Positions 17,501-26,074 of a stretch of DNA of 64,000 nt are shown one piece after another. A program made the position numbers and the translations under genes. The notes under the pieces are model-generated. The model did no database searches. It had not been told where the DNA came from and saw only the letters and a list, made by a program, of their open reading frames with translations. The number at the start of each line of letters is the position of its first letter. Position 1 is the stretch's first letter. Source of the stretch: Mumia xiangluensis (lineage in GTDB: Bacteria; Actinomycetota; Actinomycetes; Propionibacteriales; Nocardioidaceae); the NCBI RefSeq assembly GCF_010994095.1, contig NZ_WJYO01000001.1, forward strand, positions 868,001-932,000, written 5' to 3'.

Positions 17501-18139
17501 ATGGCATTTCTGCTGCGCATCGAGCTGCCGGACGTCCCAGGATCGCTCGGCGCCGTCGCGACCGCGCTCGGTGGGGCAGGCGCCGACATCCACGCGATCG
17601 AGATCGTGGAGCACCGCTCGGACGGCAAGGCGGTCGACGACGTGCTGCTCGAGCTGCCGGTGACGACGATGCCGGACAAGCTCATCACCGCGTGCCACCA
17701 CCTCGAAGGCGTGCGCGTGCAGTGGATCTCCCGCTACAACGCCGGCGCGAACCTGTCGATGGACCTCGAGGCCGTCGAGGCGTTCACCGCCGAGCCCGCA
17801 CGGGCCCTCGAGAGTCTGACCGAGAAGATCCCCGAGACGTTCCGTGCCGACTGGGCGCTGCTGGTCGCCCGGGCACACGTGGGGCTGCACGTCCTCCACG
17901 CGACCCCGACCGCGCCCGAGCGCGTGCCCGACGTCGAGGCGTGGTTCACGATGGACCACGCGCAGCGGCTCAGCCCGGTCGCCGACTGGGGCTCGATGGT
18001 CCTCGCCGGCGCCCCCGTCCCGCACCGCGACGCGGCCGTCCTCTTCGGGCGGCACGGGGGCCCGCCGATCCTCGACTCCGAGATCGCCCGGCTCGGGCAC
18101 ATCGTCGGCCTCGCGGCATCGGTGAGCGCGGCGGTCTAG
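17501..18139 (+). CDS. ACT-domain amino-acid-binding protein
   Basis: A 212-residue soluble protein. Residues 1-75 form an ACT domain: LLRIELPDVPGSLGAVATALGGAGADIHAIEIVE with the Gly turn between strand and helix that binds amino acids. The remaining ~135 residues are a GAF-like region without known motif (ARAHVGLHVLHATP, PHRDAAVLFGRHGGPPILDSEIARLGHIVG). Start ATG has CGGAGGAG at 17482-17489 upstream. It lies downstream of the dehydrogenase gene on the same strand but 183 bp away, so probably has its own promoter. A sensor of amino-acid level is likely; target unknown. Confidence 0.72.
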   Translation: MAFLLRIELPDVPGSLGAVATALGGAGADIHAIEIVEHRSDGKAVDDVLLELPVTTMPDKLITACHHLEGVRVQWISRYNAGANLSMDLEAVEAFTAEPARALESLTEKIPETFRADWALLVARAHVGLHVLHATPTAPERVPDVEAWFTMDHAQRLSPVADWGSMVLAGAPVPHRDAAVLFGRHGGPPILDSEIARLGHIVGLAASVSAAV

Positions 18140-18156
18140 CCCGCACACCTCGCCCG

Positions 18157-18276
18157 GCGTCGGTGGCTCAGCGTCCACCTTCGCGCGGCGTCGGTGCCTC
18201 AGCGTCCACCCTCGCGGCGCGGGTGGACGCCAGCGCACCGACGCGAGGCCCGAAGTGGACGCCAGCGCACCGACGC
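18157..18276. repeat. Palindromic repeat cluster: two direct copies followed by two inverted copies
   Basis: About 23-bp units (core GTCGGTG, then CAGCGTCCACC) occur at 18157-18179 and 18188-18210, and their near inverse (core GTGGACGCCAGCGCACCGAC) at 18222-18244 and 18255-18276. Transcripts of either strand could fold into a branched hairpin, which may serve as terminator for the convergent genes on both sides. A related inverted pair is at 22357-22412. Confidence 0.8.
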
Positions 18277-18286
18277 GAGGCCGGGT

Positions 18287-19162
18287 CTAGCCCTTCGTCA
18301 CGGGGACGTGGGCCGAGTGGTTGCGGCCCAGCGCCTCGACCTCGCGCTCCATCGCCGGCACGGTCTTCTTGACCAGGCGCTTGGCGACCGGCTCGGCGAG
18401 TGCGGAGCTGAAGATCGGCTTGGTGAAGTTGGCGACCGCGACGCCCTTGGGCACGTAGACCCGACGCTTCTTCTTGGCCATCCCGTGCGCGATCGCCTCG
18501 ACGCAGTCCTCGAGCGACGTCGTACCGTTCGCCGGCCACGGCAGCCGTCGGCGGATCGCCTTGAACGACGGGAGGTCCGCCTCTGCGCCGCGCACGATGT
18601 CGGTGTCGATCCACGACGGGTGGCAGACGCCGACCCTCACGCCCTGGACCCACATCTCCTGCCGGTACGCGAGAGCGAGCGCCTCGGCGCCGGCCTTGCT
18701 GGCGTTGTACGGGGCGAGTCCGGCCAGCGGCGTGAAGGCGGCGAGCGACGAGACGACGAGGACGTATCCCTTGCTCGCGATCACGTGCGGGGTGACTGCC
18801 CGCAGCGTGCGGAAGACGCCGTTGAGGTTCACGTCGACCACCCGCTCGAACGCCTCGGGGTCGATCTGGCGGACGGTGCCGTAGGACGCGATGCCGGCGT
18901 TGGCGAGGACGTGGTCGATGCGGCCGAAGTGCGCGGCGGCGGCATCCACGGCGGCGGAGACGCCGTCGGTGTCGCGGACGTCGGCCTCCCACCAGGCCGC
19001 GGCGTCGCCGAGATCTGCGGCGACGGCGGCGAGCTCGTCGGGCTCGAGGCCGATGAGGGCGACGCGCCCGCCGCGGCGGACGTACTCGCGAGCGACACCT
19101 GCGCCGATGCCGCGCGCGGCTCCGGTGATGACGGCAACCTTGCCGGTGAACGTGGAGGTCAT
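18287..19162 (-). CDS. Short-chain dehydrogenase/reductase
   Basis: A 291-residue NAD(P)-dependent SDR. Cofactor motif TGAARGIGAG (residues 10-19), NAG in VLANAGIASYG, catalytic Ser in VLVVSSLAAF and the Y-x-x-x-K pair in PYNASKAG. Length beyond about 250 is a C-terminal tail (KKKRRVYVPKGVAVANFTKPIFSSALAEPVAKRLVKK) resembling the SDRs of actinobacterial lipid metabolism that may lie against the membrane. I chose the ATG at 19162-19160, which places the cofactor motif in the usual position; a longer frame to 19198 would add 12 residues. Substrate unknown. Its stop abuts the palindromic repeat cluster. Confidence 0.82.
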   Translation of the reverse strand: MTSTFTGKVAVITGAARGIGAGVAREYVRRGGRVALIGLEPDELAAVAADLGDAAAWWEADVRDTDGVSAAVDAAAAHFGRIDHVLANAGIASYGTVRQIDPEAFERVVDVNLNGVFRTLRAVTPHVIASKGYVLVVSSLAAFTPLAGLAPYNASKAGAEALALAYRQEMWVQGVRVGVCHPSWIDTDIVRGAEADLPSFKAIRRRLPWPANGTTSLEDCVEAIAHGMAKKKRRVYVPKGVAVANFTKPIFSSALAEPVAKRLVKKTVPAMEREVEALGRNHSAHVPVTKG

Positions 19163-19226
19163 CAGGTCAAGATACCGACGGTATCCGAAATGCGCCACCC
19201 TCGATGTTACATAAGTGCAGAAACGG

Positions 19227-19262
19227 TACGACCCGGGAGCCGACGCGGGCTCCCGGGTCGTA
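19227..19262 (-). terminator. Hairpin terminator after pntB
   Basis: A perfect 15-bp stem (TACGACCCGGGAGCC at 19227-19241 with its complement at 19248-19262) around a 6-nt loop starts 14 bp after the pntB stop. There is no U tract, as is usual for actinobacterial terminators. The facing SDR gene starts at 19162, so its promoter lies just beyond. Confidence 0.75.
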
Positions 19263-19275
19263 CGACGTCGAACGC

Positions 19276-20661
19276 CTAGAGCGCCTTGAGGATGTCCTCG
19301 ACCCGCTCCTTGGCGTCGCCGAAGAGCATCTGGCTGTTCTCGCGGAAGAACAACGGGTTCTGGACGCCGGCGTAGCCTGCGGCCATCGACCGCTTGAACA
19401 CGATGACGTTCTCGGCCTCCCAGACCCGCAGCACCGGCATGCCGGCGAGCGGGCTGGTGGGGTCCTCGGCGGCGGCCGGGTTGACCGTGTCGTTGGCGCC
19501 GATGACCAGGACCACCGACGTGTCGGCGAGGTCGTCGTTGATCTCGTCCATCTCGAGCACGATGTCGTACGGGACCTTGGCCTCGGCGAGCAGCACGTTC
19601 ATGTGCCCGGGGAGGCGTCCCGCGACCGGGTGGACTCCGAAGCGCACCTCGACGCCGCGGTCACGCAGCTTGCGGACGAGATCGGCCACGGGGTACTGCG
19701 CCTGGGCGACCGCCATGCCGTACCCGGGTGTGATGACGACCGAGCGTGCGCTGGTGAGCAGGTCGGCGGTGTCGACGGCGGTGATCTCACGGTGCTCGCC
19801 GTAGTCCTTGTCGTCGCCGCTCGAGGCCTCGATGCCGAAGCCGCCGGCGATGACGGAGATGAACGACCGGTTCATCGCCTGGCACATGATGTACGACAGG
19901 TACGCACCGGACGACCCGACCAGCGCGCCGGTGACGATCAGCAGGTCGTTGTTGAGCAGGAAGCCCGACGCGGCGGCAGCCCACCCCGAGTAGCTGTTGA
20001 GCATCGACACGACCACCGGCATGTCGCCGCCGCCGATCGAGGCCACGAGGTGCCAGCCGAGCGCGAGCGCGAGGGCGGTGACGACGATCAGCAGGGTGAG
20101 GTTCGGGGTGATGACGAACCAGACCGTCAGCGCGACGAAGAGGACGAGCGCCCCGATGTTGATCGCGTTCTTGCCCGGAAGCATCAACGGGGCCGAACGC
20201 ATCTTGGCCGACAGCTTCAGGTTGGCGACGATCGATCCGGTGAACGTCACGGCGCCGATGAAGATGCCGATGAAGATCTCGGCGTGGTGGATGTCGGCCA
20301 GCGACCCCGTGAGGTGGTTCGGCGCCAGGTAGCCGTTCCAGCCGACCAGCACCGCGGCCAGACCCACGAAGGAGTGCAGCAGCGCGATGAGCTCGGGCAT
20401 CTGGGTCATCGCGACGATGCGCGCACGCCACAGGCCGATGGCGGCGCCGATCACGACGGCGACCAGCAGCAGCGCGATCGCGGTGCCGTCAGCGACGTCG
20501 GCGACGAGCGCGAACGTCGCGACCAGTGCGATCGCCATGCCGGTGATGCCGTACCAGACGCCGTTGCGCGACGTCTCGTGCCGCGACAGGCCGGCGAGGG
20601 AGAGGATGAACAGCAGCGACGCGACGACGTACGCGGCGGTGGCAGCACTCTGTGCGGTCAT
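19276..20661 (-). CDS. pntB: NAD(P) transhydrogenase subunit beta
   Basis: A 461-residue membrane subunit of proton-translocating transhydrogenase, which drives hydride transfer from NADH to NADP+ with the proton gradient and supplies NADPH. About nine hydrophobic helices fill residues 5-265; the NADP(H)-binding domain III follows ([76 protein letters not shown]). Length and end (KERVEDIL) are normal. Begins 7 bp after the pntA stop; the pair ends in a strong hairpin. Confidence 0.93.
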   Translation of the reverse strand: MTAQSAATAAYVVASLLFILSLAGLSRHETSRNGVWYGITGMAIALVATFALVADVADGTAIALLLVAVVIGAAIGLWRARIVAMTQMPELIALLHSFVGLAAVLVGWNGYLAPNHLTGSLADIHHAEIFIGIFIGAVTFTGSIVANLKLSAKMRSAPLMLPGKNAINIGALVLFVALTVWFVITPNLTLLIVVTALALALGWHLVASIGGGDMPVVVSMLNSYSGWAAAASGFLLNNDLLIVTGALVGSSGAYLSYIMCQAMNRSFISVIAGGFGIEASSGDDKDYGEHREITAVDTADLLTSARSVVITPGYGMAVAQAQYPVADLVRKLRDRGVEVRFGVHPVAGRLPGHMNVLLAEAKVPYDIVLEMDEINDDLADTSVVLVIGANDTVNPAAAEDPTSPLAGMPVLRVWEAENVIVFKRSMAAGYAGVQNPLFFRENSQMLFGDAKERVEDILKAL

Positions 20662-20668
20662 GTCGGCG

Positions 20669-22216
20669 TCAGTCCTTCGAGAACATGCTGAGCATGCGAC
20701 GGGTCACGGCGAACCCGCCGAAGACGTTGATGGAGGCCAGCAGGATCGCGATGAACGACAGCACACGGATCGTGGTGGCGTTGTCGGCCCCGTCGCCGAT
20801 CGAGATCTGCAGCATCGCGCCGACGACGATGATGCCGCTGATCGCGTTGGTCACCGACATCAGCGGTGTGTGCAGCGCGTGGTGCACCTTGCCGATCACG
20901 TAGTAGCCGATGACGACCGCGAGCGTGAGCACGGTGATGTGCTCGGGGAGCGGCGCCGGCGCGAAGGCGTTGACCAGGAACAGCGCGAGGATGCCCGAGC
21001 CGATCAGGCCCCACTTGACGGCGGGGTTCGGTGGTCGCTTCTCCGTGACGACGGCGGGCGTCGCGGCCGGGGCGGTGGTGGCCGGGGTGGCTGAGACGGA
21101 GACCGGCGGCGGCGGCCACGTCTTCTCGCCGTCGCGCACGACGGTCACGCCGCGCTGGACGACGTCGTCGAAGTCGAGGACGAGCTGACCGTCCGTGCCG
21201 GGAGTGAGCAGCTTGAGCAGGTTGACCAGGTTGGTGCCGTACAGCTGCGAGGCCTGGGTGGGGAGGCGGGCAGCGAGGTCGGTGTAGCCGAGGATCGTGA
21301 CGCCGTTGTCGGTGACGACCTTCTCGCCGGCGACCGATCCGGCGACGTTGCCGCCCTGGGCCGCAGCCATGTCGACGATGACGCTGCCCGGCTTCATGCT
21401 CGCCACGTCGGCCTCGGTGATGAGCCGCGGTGCCGCACGCCCGGGGATCAGCGCGGTCGTGATGATGATGTCGACGTCGGCGGCCTGCTCGGAGTAGATC
21501 TCCGCAGCGCGACGGTCGTACGCCTCGCTCGTCGCCTTGGCATACCCGTCGGTCGAGACCTCCTGCTCGGCGTCGACCTCGAGGTACTCGCCGCCGATCG
21601 ACTTGACCTGGTCGGCGACCTCGGGCCGTGGGTCGGTGGCGCGGACGATCGCGCCGAGGCTGCTCGAGGCGCCGATCGCCGCGAGGCCCGCCACGCCGGC
21701 GCCGGCGACGAGCACCTTGGCCGGCGGCACCTTGCCCGCGGCGGTGACCTGCCCGGTGAAGAAGCGGCCGAACTCGTGCGCAGCCTCGACCACGGCGCGG
21801 TAGCCGGCGATGTTGGCCATCGACGAGAGGACGTCCATCGACTGCGCGCGCGAGATGCGCGGGACCGCGTCCATCGCGAGGACCGTCAGGTTGCGCTGGG
21901 CGAGCTCGTCGACGAGCGCCTCGTTGAGGGCGGGTGAGACGAGGCTGACCAGGGTCGCGTCGTCCGAGAGGAGAGCGATCTCGTCCGTCGCGGGCGCATT
22001 GATCTTGAGCACGAGGTCGGCCTGCCAGGCCTCGTCGCGCGCCACGATCGAGGCCCCGACCTCGTCGTACGCCTCGTCGGAAAAGCTGGACGCTTTGCCT
22101 GCACCGGACTCGACCACGACGTCGTACCCCAGCTTGATCAGCTGAGTGACCGTCGCCGGAGTCCCAGCGACGCGTGTCTCACCCGGCGAGGTCTCCTTGA
22201 CCACGCCGATCTTCAT
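20669..22216 (-). CDS. pntA: NAD(P) transhydrogenase subunit alpha (single-chain)
   Basis: A 515-residue alpha subunit. Residues 1-370 are the NAD(H)-binding domain I related to alanine dehydrogenase ([75 protein letters not shown]). A Pro/Ala/Thr-rich linker (about 385-405) leads to four hydrophobic helices (about 410-505), so the soluble and membrane parts that some bacteria split into PntAA and PntAB are fused here, as in E. coli. First gene of the pntAB operon. A short inverted repeat (TGAGA-N6-TCTCA, 22259-22274) lies upstream and could be an operator. Confidence 0.93.
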   Translation of the reverse strand: MKIGVVKETSPGETRVAGTPATVTQLIKLGYDVVVESGAGKASSFSDEAYDEVGASIVARDEAWQADLVLKINAPATDEIALLSDDATLVSLVSPALNEALVDELAQRNLTVLAMDAVPRISRAQSMDVLSSMANIAGYRAVVEAAHEFGRFFTGQVTAAGKVPPAKVLVAGAGVAGLAAIGASSSLGAIVRATDPRPEVADQVKSIGGEYLEVDAEQEVSTDGYAKATSEAYDRRAAEIYSEQAADVDIIITTALIPGRAAPRLITEADVASMKPGSVIVDMAAAQGGNVAGSVAGEKVVTDNGVTILGYTDLAARLPTQASQLYGTNLVNLLKLLTPGTDGQLVLDFDDVVQRGVTVVRDGEKTWPPPPVSVSATPATTAPAATPAVVTEKRPPNPAVKWGLIGSGILALFLVNAFAPAPLPEHITVLTLAVVIGYYVIGKVHHALHTPLMSVTNAISGIIVVGAMLQISIGDGADNATTIRVLSFIAILLASINVFGGFAVTRRMLSMFSKD

Positions 22217-22356
22217 TCGGCAGACGTTATCTCCACGCCGCCTCAGACGACCAGTGGGTGAGATGTGCGTCTCATCTTGTGGGAGCGGTGGGTGTTGGGC
22301 GGCACAACTTTTTCTGTAGCCTCACCGACCGTGACCTGGGGAAACATACCCGCCCC

Positions 22357-22412
22357 GCGTCGGTGCCCCAGCGTCCACCCGCGCGGCGTGGGTGGACGCT
22401 GATCCACCGACC
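22357..22412. repeat. Inverted pair of the dispersed GTCGGTG/GTGGACGC repeat
   Basis: Left arm 22357-22380 and right arm 22390-22412 are near-inverse copies of the unit seen at 18157-18276, with a 9-bp loop. The gap between pntA and upp (22217-22429) otherwise holds only the pntA promoter region. The hairpin lies 18 bp past the upp stop and could end its transcript. Confidence 0.72.
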
Positions 22413-22429
22413 GGCAGCGCCCGCAGGCC

Positions 22430-23068
22430 TCAGACCACGCCGTACAGACGGTCGCCCGCGTCGCCCAGCCCCGGCACGATGTAGCCGACCTCGTTGAGCT
22501 TCTCGTCGACCGCTGCGACGACGAGCGAGACGGGTACGCCGATGTCGGCGAGGTCGGCCTCGACGCGTGCGATGCCCTCGGGTGCTGCGAGCAGGCAGAC
22601 CGCCGTGATCGCCGAGCAGCCACGGGTCACGAGGAACTCGATCGCCGCCGACAGGGTGCCACCGGTCGCGAGCATCGGGTCCAGGACGTACGCCTGACGG
22701 CCGGTGAGGTCGTCGGGGAGGCGTTCGGCGTACGTCGCCGGCTCGAGCGTCTCCTCGTCGCGGATCATCCCGAGGAACCCGACCTCGGCCGTGGGGAGCA
22801 GGTGCTGCATGCCTTCGAGCATCCCGAGCCCGGCGCGCAGGATGGGCACGATCAGCGGCTTCGGCGGGGCGAGGCGGACACCCTCGGCGATCGCCACCGG
22901 AGTGGTCACCTGGACCGCCTCGACCCGGACGTCACGCGTCGCCTCGTAGGTGAGGAGCGTGACCAGCTCGTCGGTGAGCCTGCGGAACGTCGGCGAGTCG
23001 GTCGACGCGTCGCGGAGCGTGGTGAGCTTGTGCGCGACCAGCGGATGGTCGACGACGTGGATGTCCAT
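22430..23068 (-). CDS. upp: Uracil phosphoribosyltransferase
   Basis: A 212-residue cytoplasmic salvage enzyme that makes UMP from uracil and PRPP. Family signatures: start [46 protein letters not shown], the PRPP-binding loop [11 protein letters not shown] and the uracil-binding end [16 protein letters not shown]. Full normal length. Divergent from the tadA pair; no operon partner. Confidence 0.95.
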   Translation of the reverse strand: MDIHVVDHPLVAHKLTTLRDASTDSPTFRRLTDELVTLLTYEATRDVRVEAVQVTTPVAIAEGVRLAPPKPLIVPILRAGLGMLEGMQHLLPTAEVGFLGMIRDEETLEPATYAERLPDDLTGRQAYVLDPMLATGGTLSAAIEFLVTRGCSAITAVCLLAAPEGIARVEADLADIGVPVSLVVAAVDEKLNEVGYIVPGLGDAGDRLYGVV

Positions 23069-23175
23069 GACCGGAACACTACCGATGAGCGAACTCGCGG
23101 CGCCTTCCCAACACGGGATCGCGAACCTCTGTCATTCTCGTGTGTACGTGCTTCGACGCGCTGAGGAGGTGTGCC

Positions 23176-23640
23176 GTGCAGGACGACGTGGACGTCGCCG
23201 TCCTCGCCTATCGCGAGGCGGGCGTCTGGACCTTGACCCGGCTGCCCCACGGGGTGGGCGAGGACGTCGCCGAGCTGGAGCGCGCCCTGCGGCCCTTCCC
23301 GTCCGAGTGCGGTGTGCTCGGCATGGTCGCGATCGACGAGGACTTCTTCGTGCTGGCCCGGGTCTCCGGCGACCACACGCGCCTGCTGCTGTCGGACATC
23401 ACAGCGGTCGACGAGTGGCCGCTCGCGAGCTCGGTGGCCGACGAGCTCGACCTGCCCGACCCGGAGGACGACGACGACCCGCAGCCGGCAGGAGACATGG
23501 AGATCCTCGCGGACCTCGGCGTCACGGCGATCGACCTCGCGGTGATGCTCGACGACCCCGACGCCTACCCGGACGAGGTGCTCGGTGACATCGCGGAGCG
23601 CCTGGGCTTCGGCGCTGCCTACCAGGCGCTCATCGGCTGA
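23176..23640 (+). CDS. tRNA adenosine deaminase-associated protein
   Basis: A 154-residue acidic protein found immediately before tadA in many actinomycetes and named for that position. The N-terminal region (DVDVAVLAYREAGVWTLTRLP) and a highly acidic middle (DLPDPEDDDDPQPAGDM) lead to a helical end (LGDIAERLGFGAAYQALIG). No catalytic motif is visible. GTG start at 23176 chosen because GAGGAGGT at 23163-23170 sits at correct spacing. tadA begins 1 bp after its stop. Function unknown; an accessory role with TadA is inferred from linkage only. Confidence 0.78.
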   Translation: MQDDVDVAVLAYREAGVWTLTRLPHGVGEDVAELERALRPFPSECGVLGMVAIDEDFFVLARVSGDHTRLLLSDITAVDEWPLASSVADELDLPDPEDDDDPQPAGDMEILADLGVTAIDLAVMLDDPDAYPDEVLGDIAERLGFGAAYQALIG

Positions 23641-23641
23641 C

Positions 23642-24103
23642 ATGTCCTCGCTCTCGCACGACGAGACTCTGATGGGTCGTGCGCTCGACCTTGCGACCCG
23701 CGCCCTGGAGTCCGGCGACGTTCCGGTCGGTGCCGTGGTCGTCGACGCCGACGGCACGGTGATCGGCGAGGGGTGGAACGCTCGCGAGCGTGACGGCGAC
23801 CCGACCGCGCACGCCGAGGTGGTCGCGCTGCGGTCCGCAGCGCAGGCTCGGGGCGAGTGGCGGCTCGAGGGCTGCTCGCTGGTGGTCACGCTCGAGCCGT
23901 GCACGATGTGCGCCGGCGCACTGGTCCTCGCGCGGGTCTCGCGGCTGGTGTTCGGCGCGTACGACGACAAGGCGGGCGCCGTCGGCTCGCTGTGGGACGT
24001 GGTCCGCGACAGGCGGCTCAACCACCGGCCGGAGGTGCGTGCGGGGGTCCGCGCTGAGGAGGCGTCGGCCCAGCTGCTGGCGTTCTTCGCCGAGCACCGC
24101 TGA
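23642..24103 (+). CDS. tadA: tRNA(adenine-34) deaminase
   Basis: A 153-residue zinc deaminase that converts A34 to inosine in the anticodon of tRNA-Arg(ACG). Zinc and proton-shuttle residues are present: H57 and E59 in TAHAEVVAL, and C87/C90 in EPCTMCAG. GDVPVGAVVV and FGAYDDKAGAVGSLWD are TadA-typical. Directly downstream of its associated protein and just upstream of a tRNA gene. Complete length. Confidence 0.93.
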   Translation: MSSLSHDETLMGRALDLATRALESGDVPVGAVVVDADGTVIGEGWNARERDGDPTAHAEVVALRSAAQARGEWRLEGCSLVVTLEPCTMCAGALVLARVSRLVFGAYDDKAGAVGSLWDVVRDRRLNHRPEVRAGVRAEEASAQLLAFFAEHR

Positions 24104-24154
24104 GGGGCCGACCCGGTTTGGGAGCCGCAGACCCGGTCCGGTAATCTCTCCTGC

Positions 24155-24242
24155 GGTGGCGTGTCCGAGCGGCCGAAGGTGCAACACTCGAAATGTTGTG
24201 TAGGGAAACCTACCGTGGGTTCAAATCCCACCGCCACCGCCA
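24155..24242 (+). tRNA. tRNA-Ser(CGA)
   Basis: A class II tRNA with a 7-bp acceptor stem (GGTGGCG at 24155-24161 with CGCCACC at 24232-24238), an anticodon stem CAACA/TGTTG around CTCGAAA (anticodon CGA, 24189-24191), a long variable arm, and the T arm GTGGG-TTCAAAT-CCCAC (24215-24231). CCA is encoded at 24240-24242. Reads UCG codons. Confidence 0.97.
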
Positions 24243-24246
24243 GACG

Positions 24247-24274
24247 AACCCCGCCCGGGATCCCGGGCGGGGTT
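24247..24274. terminator. Perfect palindromic hairpin after tRNA-Ser(CGA)
   Basis: A 28-bp perfect palindrome: arm AACCCCGCCCGGGA at 24247-24260 and its complement at 24261-24274. It starts 4 bp after the tRNA and can end both the tRNA transcript and the convergent HAD gene. Confidence 0.8.
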
Positions 24275-24326
24275 CAGTGCTTTCCGAGCCCACGCGCGGG
24301 CCGAGCGGCAGCGTGGGCGCGGGGCT

Positions 24327-24980
24327 CTAGCCGAGGCCGGCGACCAGCTCAGGAGTGATCGCGTCGACCCGGTCCACCGTGATCGCGGCGAGAGCAAGAG
24401 CGTCGTCGGCAGGCGGGTACGAGGGGTTGGGTACCGCGATCACCGTCATCCCAGCCGCGTGGGCCGAGCGGAGCCCGTTCGAGGAGTCCTCGACGGCGAC
24501 GCAGGCCCGCGGGTCGACGCCGAGCCGGGTCGCTGCCTCGAGATAGACGTCGGGCGCTGGCTTGCCGCGGTCGACCTCCTCGCTCGACACCACGGCACCG
24601 AACGACGGCGCGAGACCTGCGAGCTCGAGGACGAGGTCGATCAGCTCGCGGTTGGCCGACGAGGCGACGGCGAGCGGGTACGCCCGGGCGAGCGCGGTCA
24701 CGGCGTCGACCGCCCCCGGGAGCAGCGGCAGCGCCTCGCGGTATCCAGCGGCCATCGCGTCGACGACGGTGCGCCCGATCTGCTCGGGCGGGTCGGGCAC
24801 CCCGAGGTCGTCGTGCAGGTAGCGCTCCCACTCGGGTGCGCTCATCCCCTGCATCGCGCGCGTCGCGTCGTCGGGGAACGGTCTGCCTGCTGCCGCGACC
24901 AGGTCACGTCGCGCCGCGTCCCAGCGCTCCTCGGAGTCGACCAGCACCCCGTCCATGTCGAACACGACGGCTTCGATCAT
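24327..24980 (-). CDS. HAD-superfamily phosphatase (beta-phosphoglucomutase-like)
   Basis: A 217-residue haloacid dehalogenase-type hydrolase. Motif I FDMDGVLVDSE (nucleophile Asp8), cap helices, motif II VASSANRELI, motif III Lys in DRGKPAPDVYL and motif IV ACVAVEDSSNGLRSAHAAGM are in order. This is the subfamily of beta-phosphoglucomutase and small-sugar phosphatases. Physiological substrate unknown. Confidence 0.85.
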   Translation of the reverse strand: MIEAVVFDMDGVLVDSEERWDAARRDLVAAAGRPFPDDATRAMQGMSAPEWERYLHDDLGVPDPPEQIGRTVVDAMAAGYREALPLLPGAVDAVTALARAYPLAVASSANRELIDLVLELAGLAPSFGAVVSSEEVDRGKPAPDVYLEAATRLGVDPRACVAVEDSSNGLRSAHAAGMTVIAVPNPSYPPADDALALAAITVDRVDAITPELVAGLG

Positions 24981-25014
24981 GGCTCGGAGCCTACGGGAGG
25001 TCGGGCGGTGTCGA

Positions 25015-25941
25015 TCAGGACTCGGGTCGCCCGAGCCGCCAGTAACCCATGAACGCGACCGAGCGCCGATCGACGCCGCGCTCGGAGACGAGGAACCGGC
25101 GGAGCGTCTTGATGACGGCGGACTCGCCGGCCAGCCAGGCGTACAGGTCGCCGGTTGGCGGGAGCGGCATGCCGCGGTCGTCGAGCGGGACCTCCCACAG
25201 GATGTCGCGGTCGACGTCGATGTCGTCGAGCGTCGCGCTGGGAGAGGCCGTCGCGTCGCCGAGCATCGCCGACGCCACCTTGCGCACCGCGGGGATCAGG
25301 CGCTCGCCGTGCGGGGAGCCCTCACGGGCGAGCCAGGTCAGAGCGACGCCGGGGGGACGGTCGAGGTCGATGAAGTCCTCCGCATGCGGCACCTCGATCA
25401 CGGCGTGGCCGCAGACGTCGCTCGGGAGGTCCTCGAGGATGCGGCTGATCGCCGGCACCGCGGTCTCGTCGCCGACGAGGAGCAGCGGTCGGTCTGCGGG
25501 CGGGACAGCGAACTCGATCGCGCCGTGCGGGCCCGGGTGCAGCGCGTTCGGGCCCATCAGGACAGCGCGGGAGCCGGTGCGGCAGGAGCCGGCGAAGCGC
25601 CCGGCGGGTCCCGTGGGTCCGTGCATCACGACGTCGATGTCGACCTCGCGCGCTGCAGGGCGTACGGAGCGGATCGTGTACGTGCGGAGCGGGTTGCGGT
25701 GCTCGTCGGGCAGGGCCTGCCACTCGCCGTACCAGTCAGAGCCGCTCGGAGCGTGGTCGTAGCCGCCGGTCGCGTCCGGCAGCATCAGCTTGATGCGCTG
25801 GTCGAAGCCGTTGTCGGCCATCTCGTGGAGGTCGTCACCGCGGAACGTGAGCCGTACGAACGAGCGTGAGAGCAGGGTGGTCCGCGCGACCTCGACGTCG
25901 AAGAACCGCCATGCCTGGACGGCGGTGTCGGTGGTGGTCAC
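25015..25941 (-). CDS. Siderophore-interacting protein (ferric-siderophore reductase)
   Basis: A 308-residue cytoplasmic flavoprotein of the SIP/ViuB family that releases iron from imported ferric siderophores. Visible motifs: SFVRLTFRGDDL, the FAD-binding RTYTIRSV, GPAGRFAGSCRTGSRAVLMGPN, then the NAD(P)H domain LLLVGDETAVPAISRILEDLP and a C-terminal WLAGESAVIKTLRRFLVSERGVDRRSVAFMGYWRLG. It starts with a GTG at 25941 that follows AGGAGG by four bases. A DtxR/IdeR-type iron box lies 44 bp upstream, so expression is expected when iron is low. No siderophore transporter gene is adjacent. Confidence 0.9.
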   Translation of the reverse strand: MTTTDTAVQAWRFFDVEVARTTLLSRSFVRLTFRGDDLHEMADNGFDQRIKLMLPDATGGYDHAPSGSDWYGEWQALPDEHRNPLRTYTIRSVRPAAREVDIDVVMHGPTGPAGRFAGSCRTGSRAVLMGPNALHPGPHGAIEFAVPPADRPLLLVGDETAVPAISRILEDLPSDVCGHAVIEVPHAEDFIDLDRPPGVALTWLAREGSPHGERLIPAVRKVASAMLGDATASPSATLDDIDVDRDILWEVPLDDRGMPLPPTGDLYAWLAGESAVIKTLRRFLVSERGVDRRSVAFMGYWRLGRPES

Positions 25942-25984
25942 ATGACCTCCTGCTGAGGGGACGGACTGCGGAGGGACCGCTAGC

Positions 25985-26003
25985 AGAGGTAAGCCTAACC
26001 AAA
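25985..26003 (-). promoter_or_regulatory. DtxR/IdeR iron box upstream of the siderophore-interacting protein
   Basis: Read on the minus strand the site is TTTGGTTAGGCTTACCTCT, matching the DtxR/IdeR consensus TTAGGTTAGGCTAACCTAA at 15 of 19 positions, including the core GGTTAGGCT-ACC. It lies 44-62 bp before the GTG start of the minus-strand gene and 72-90 bp before the plus-strand protease gene, so it could also affect the latter. Confidence 0.82.
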
Positions 26004-26074
26004 CGACTCCACTGCGGTCCAGGGCGGCAGGCGCTAGCGTCCCTGCTACGAACCTTGCGACAAAGGAGCCCAGC

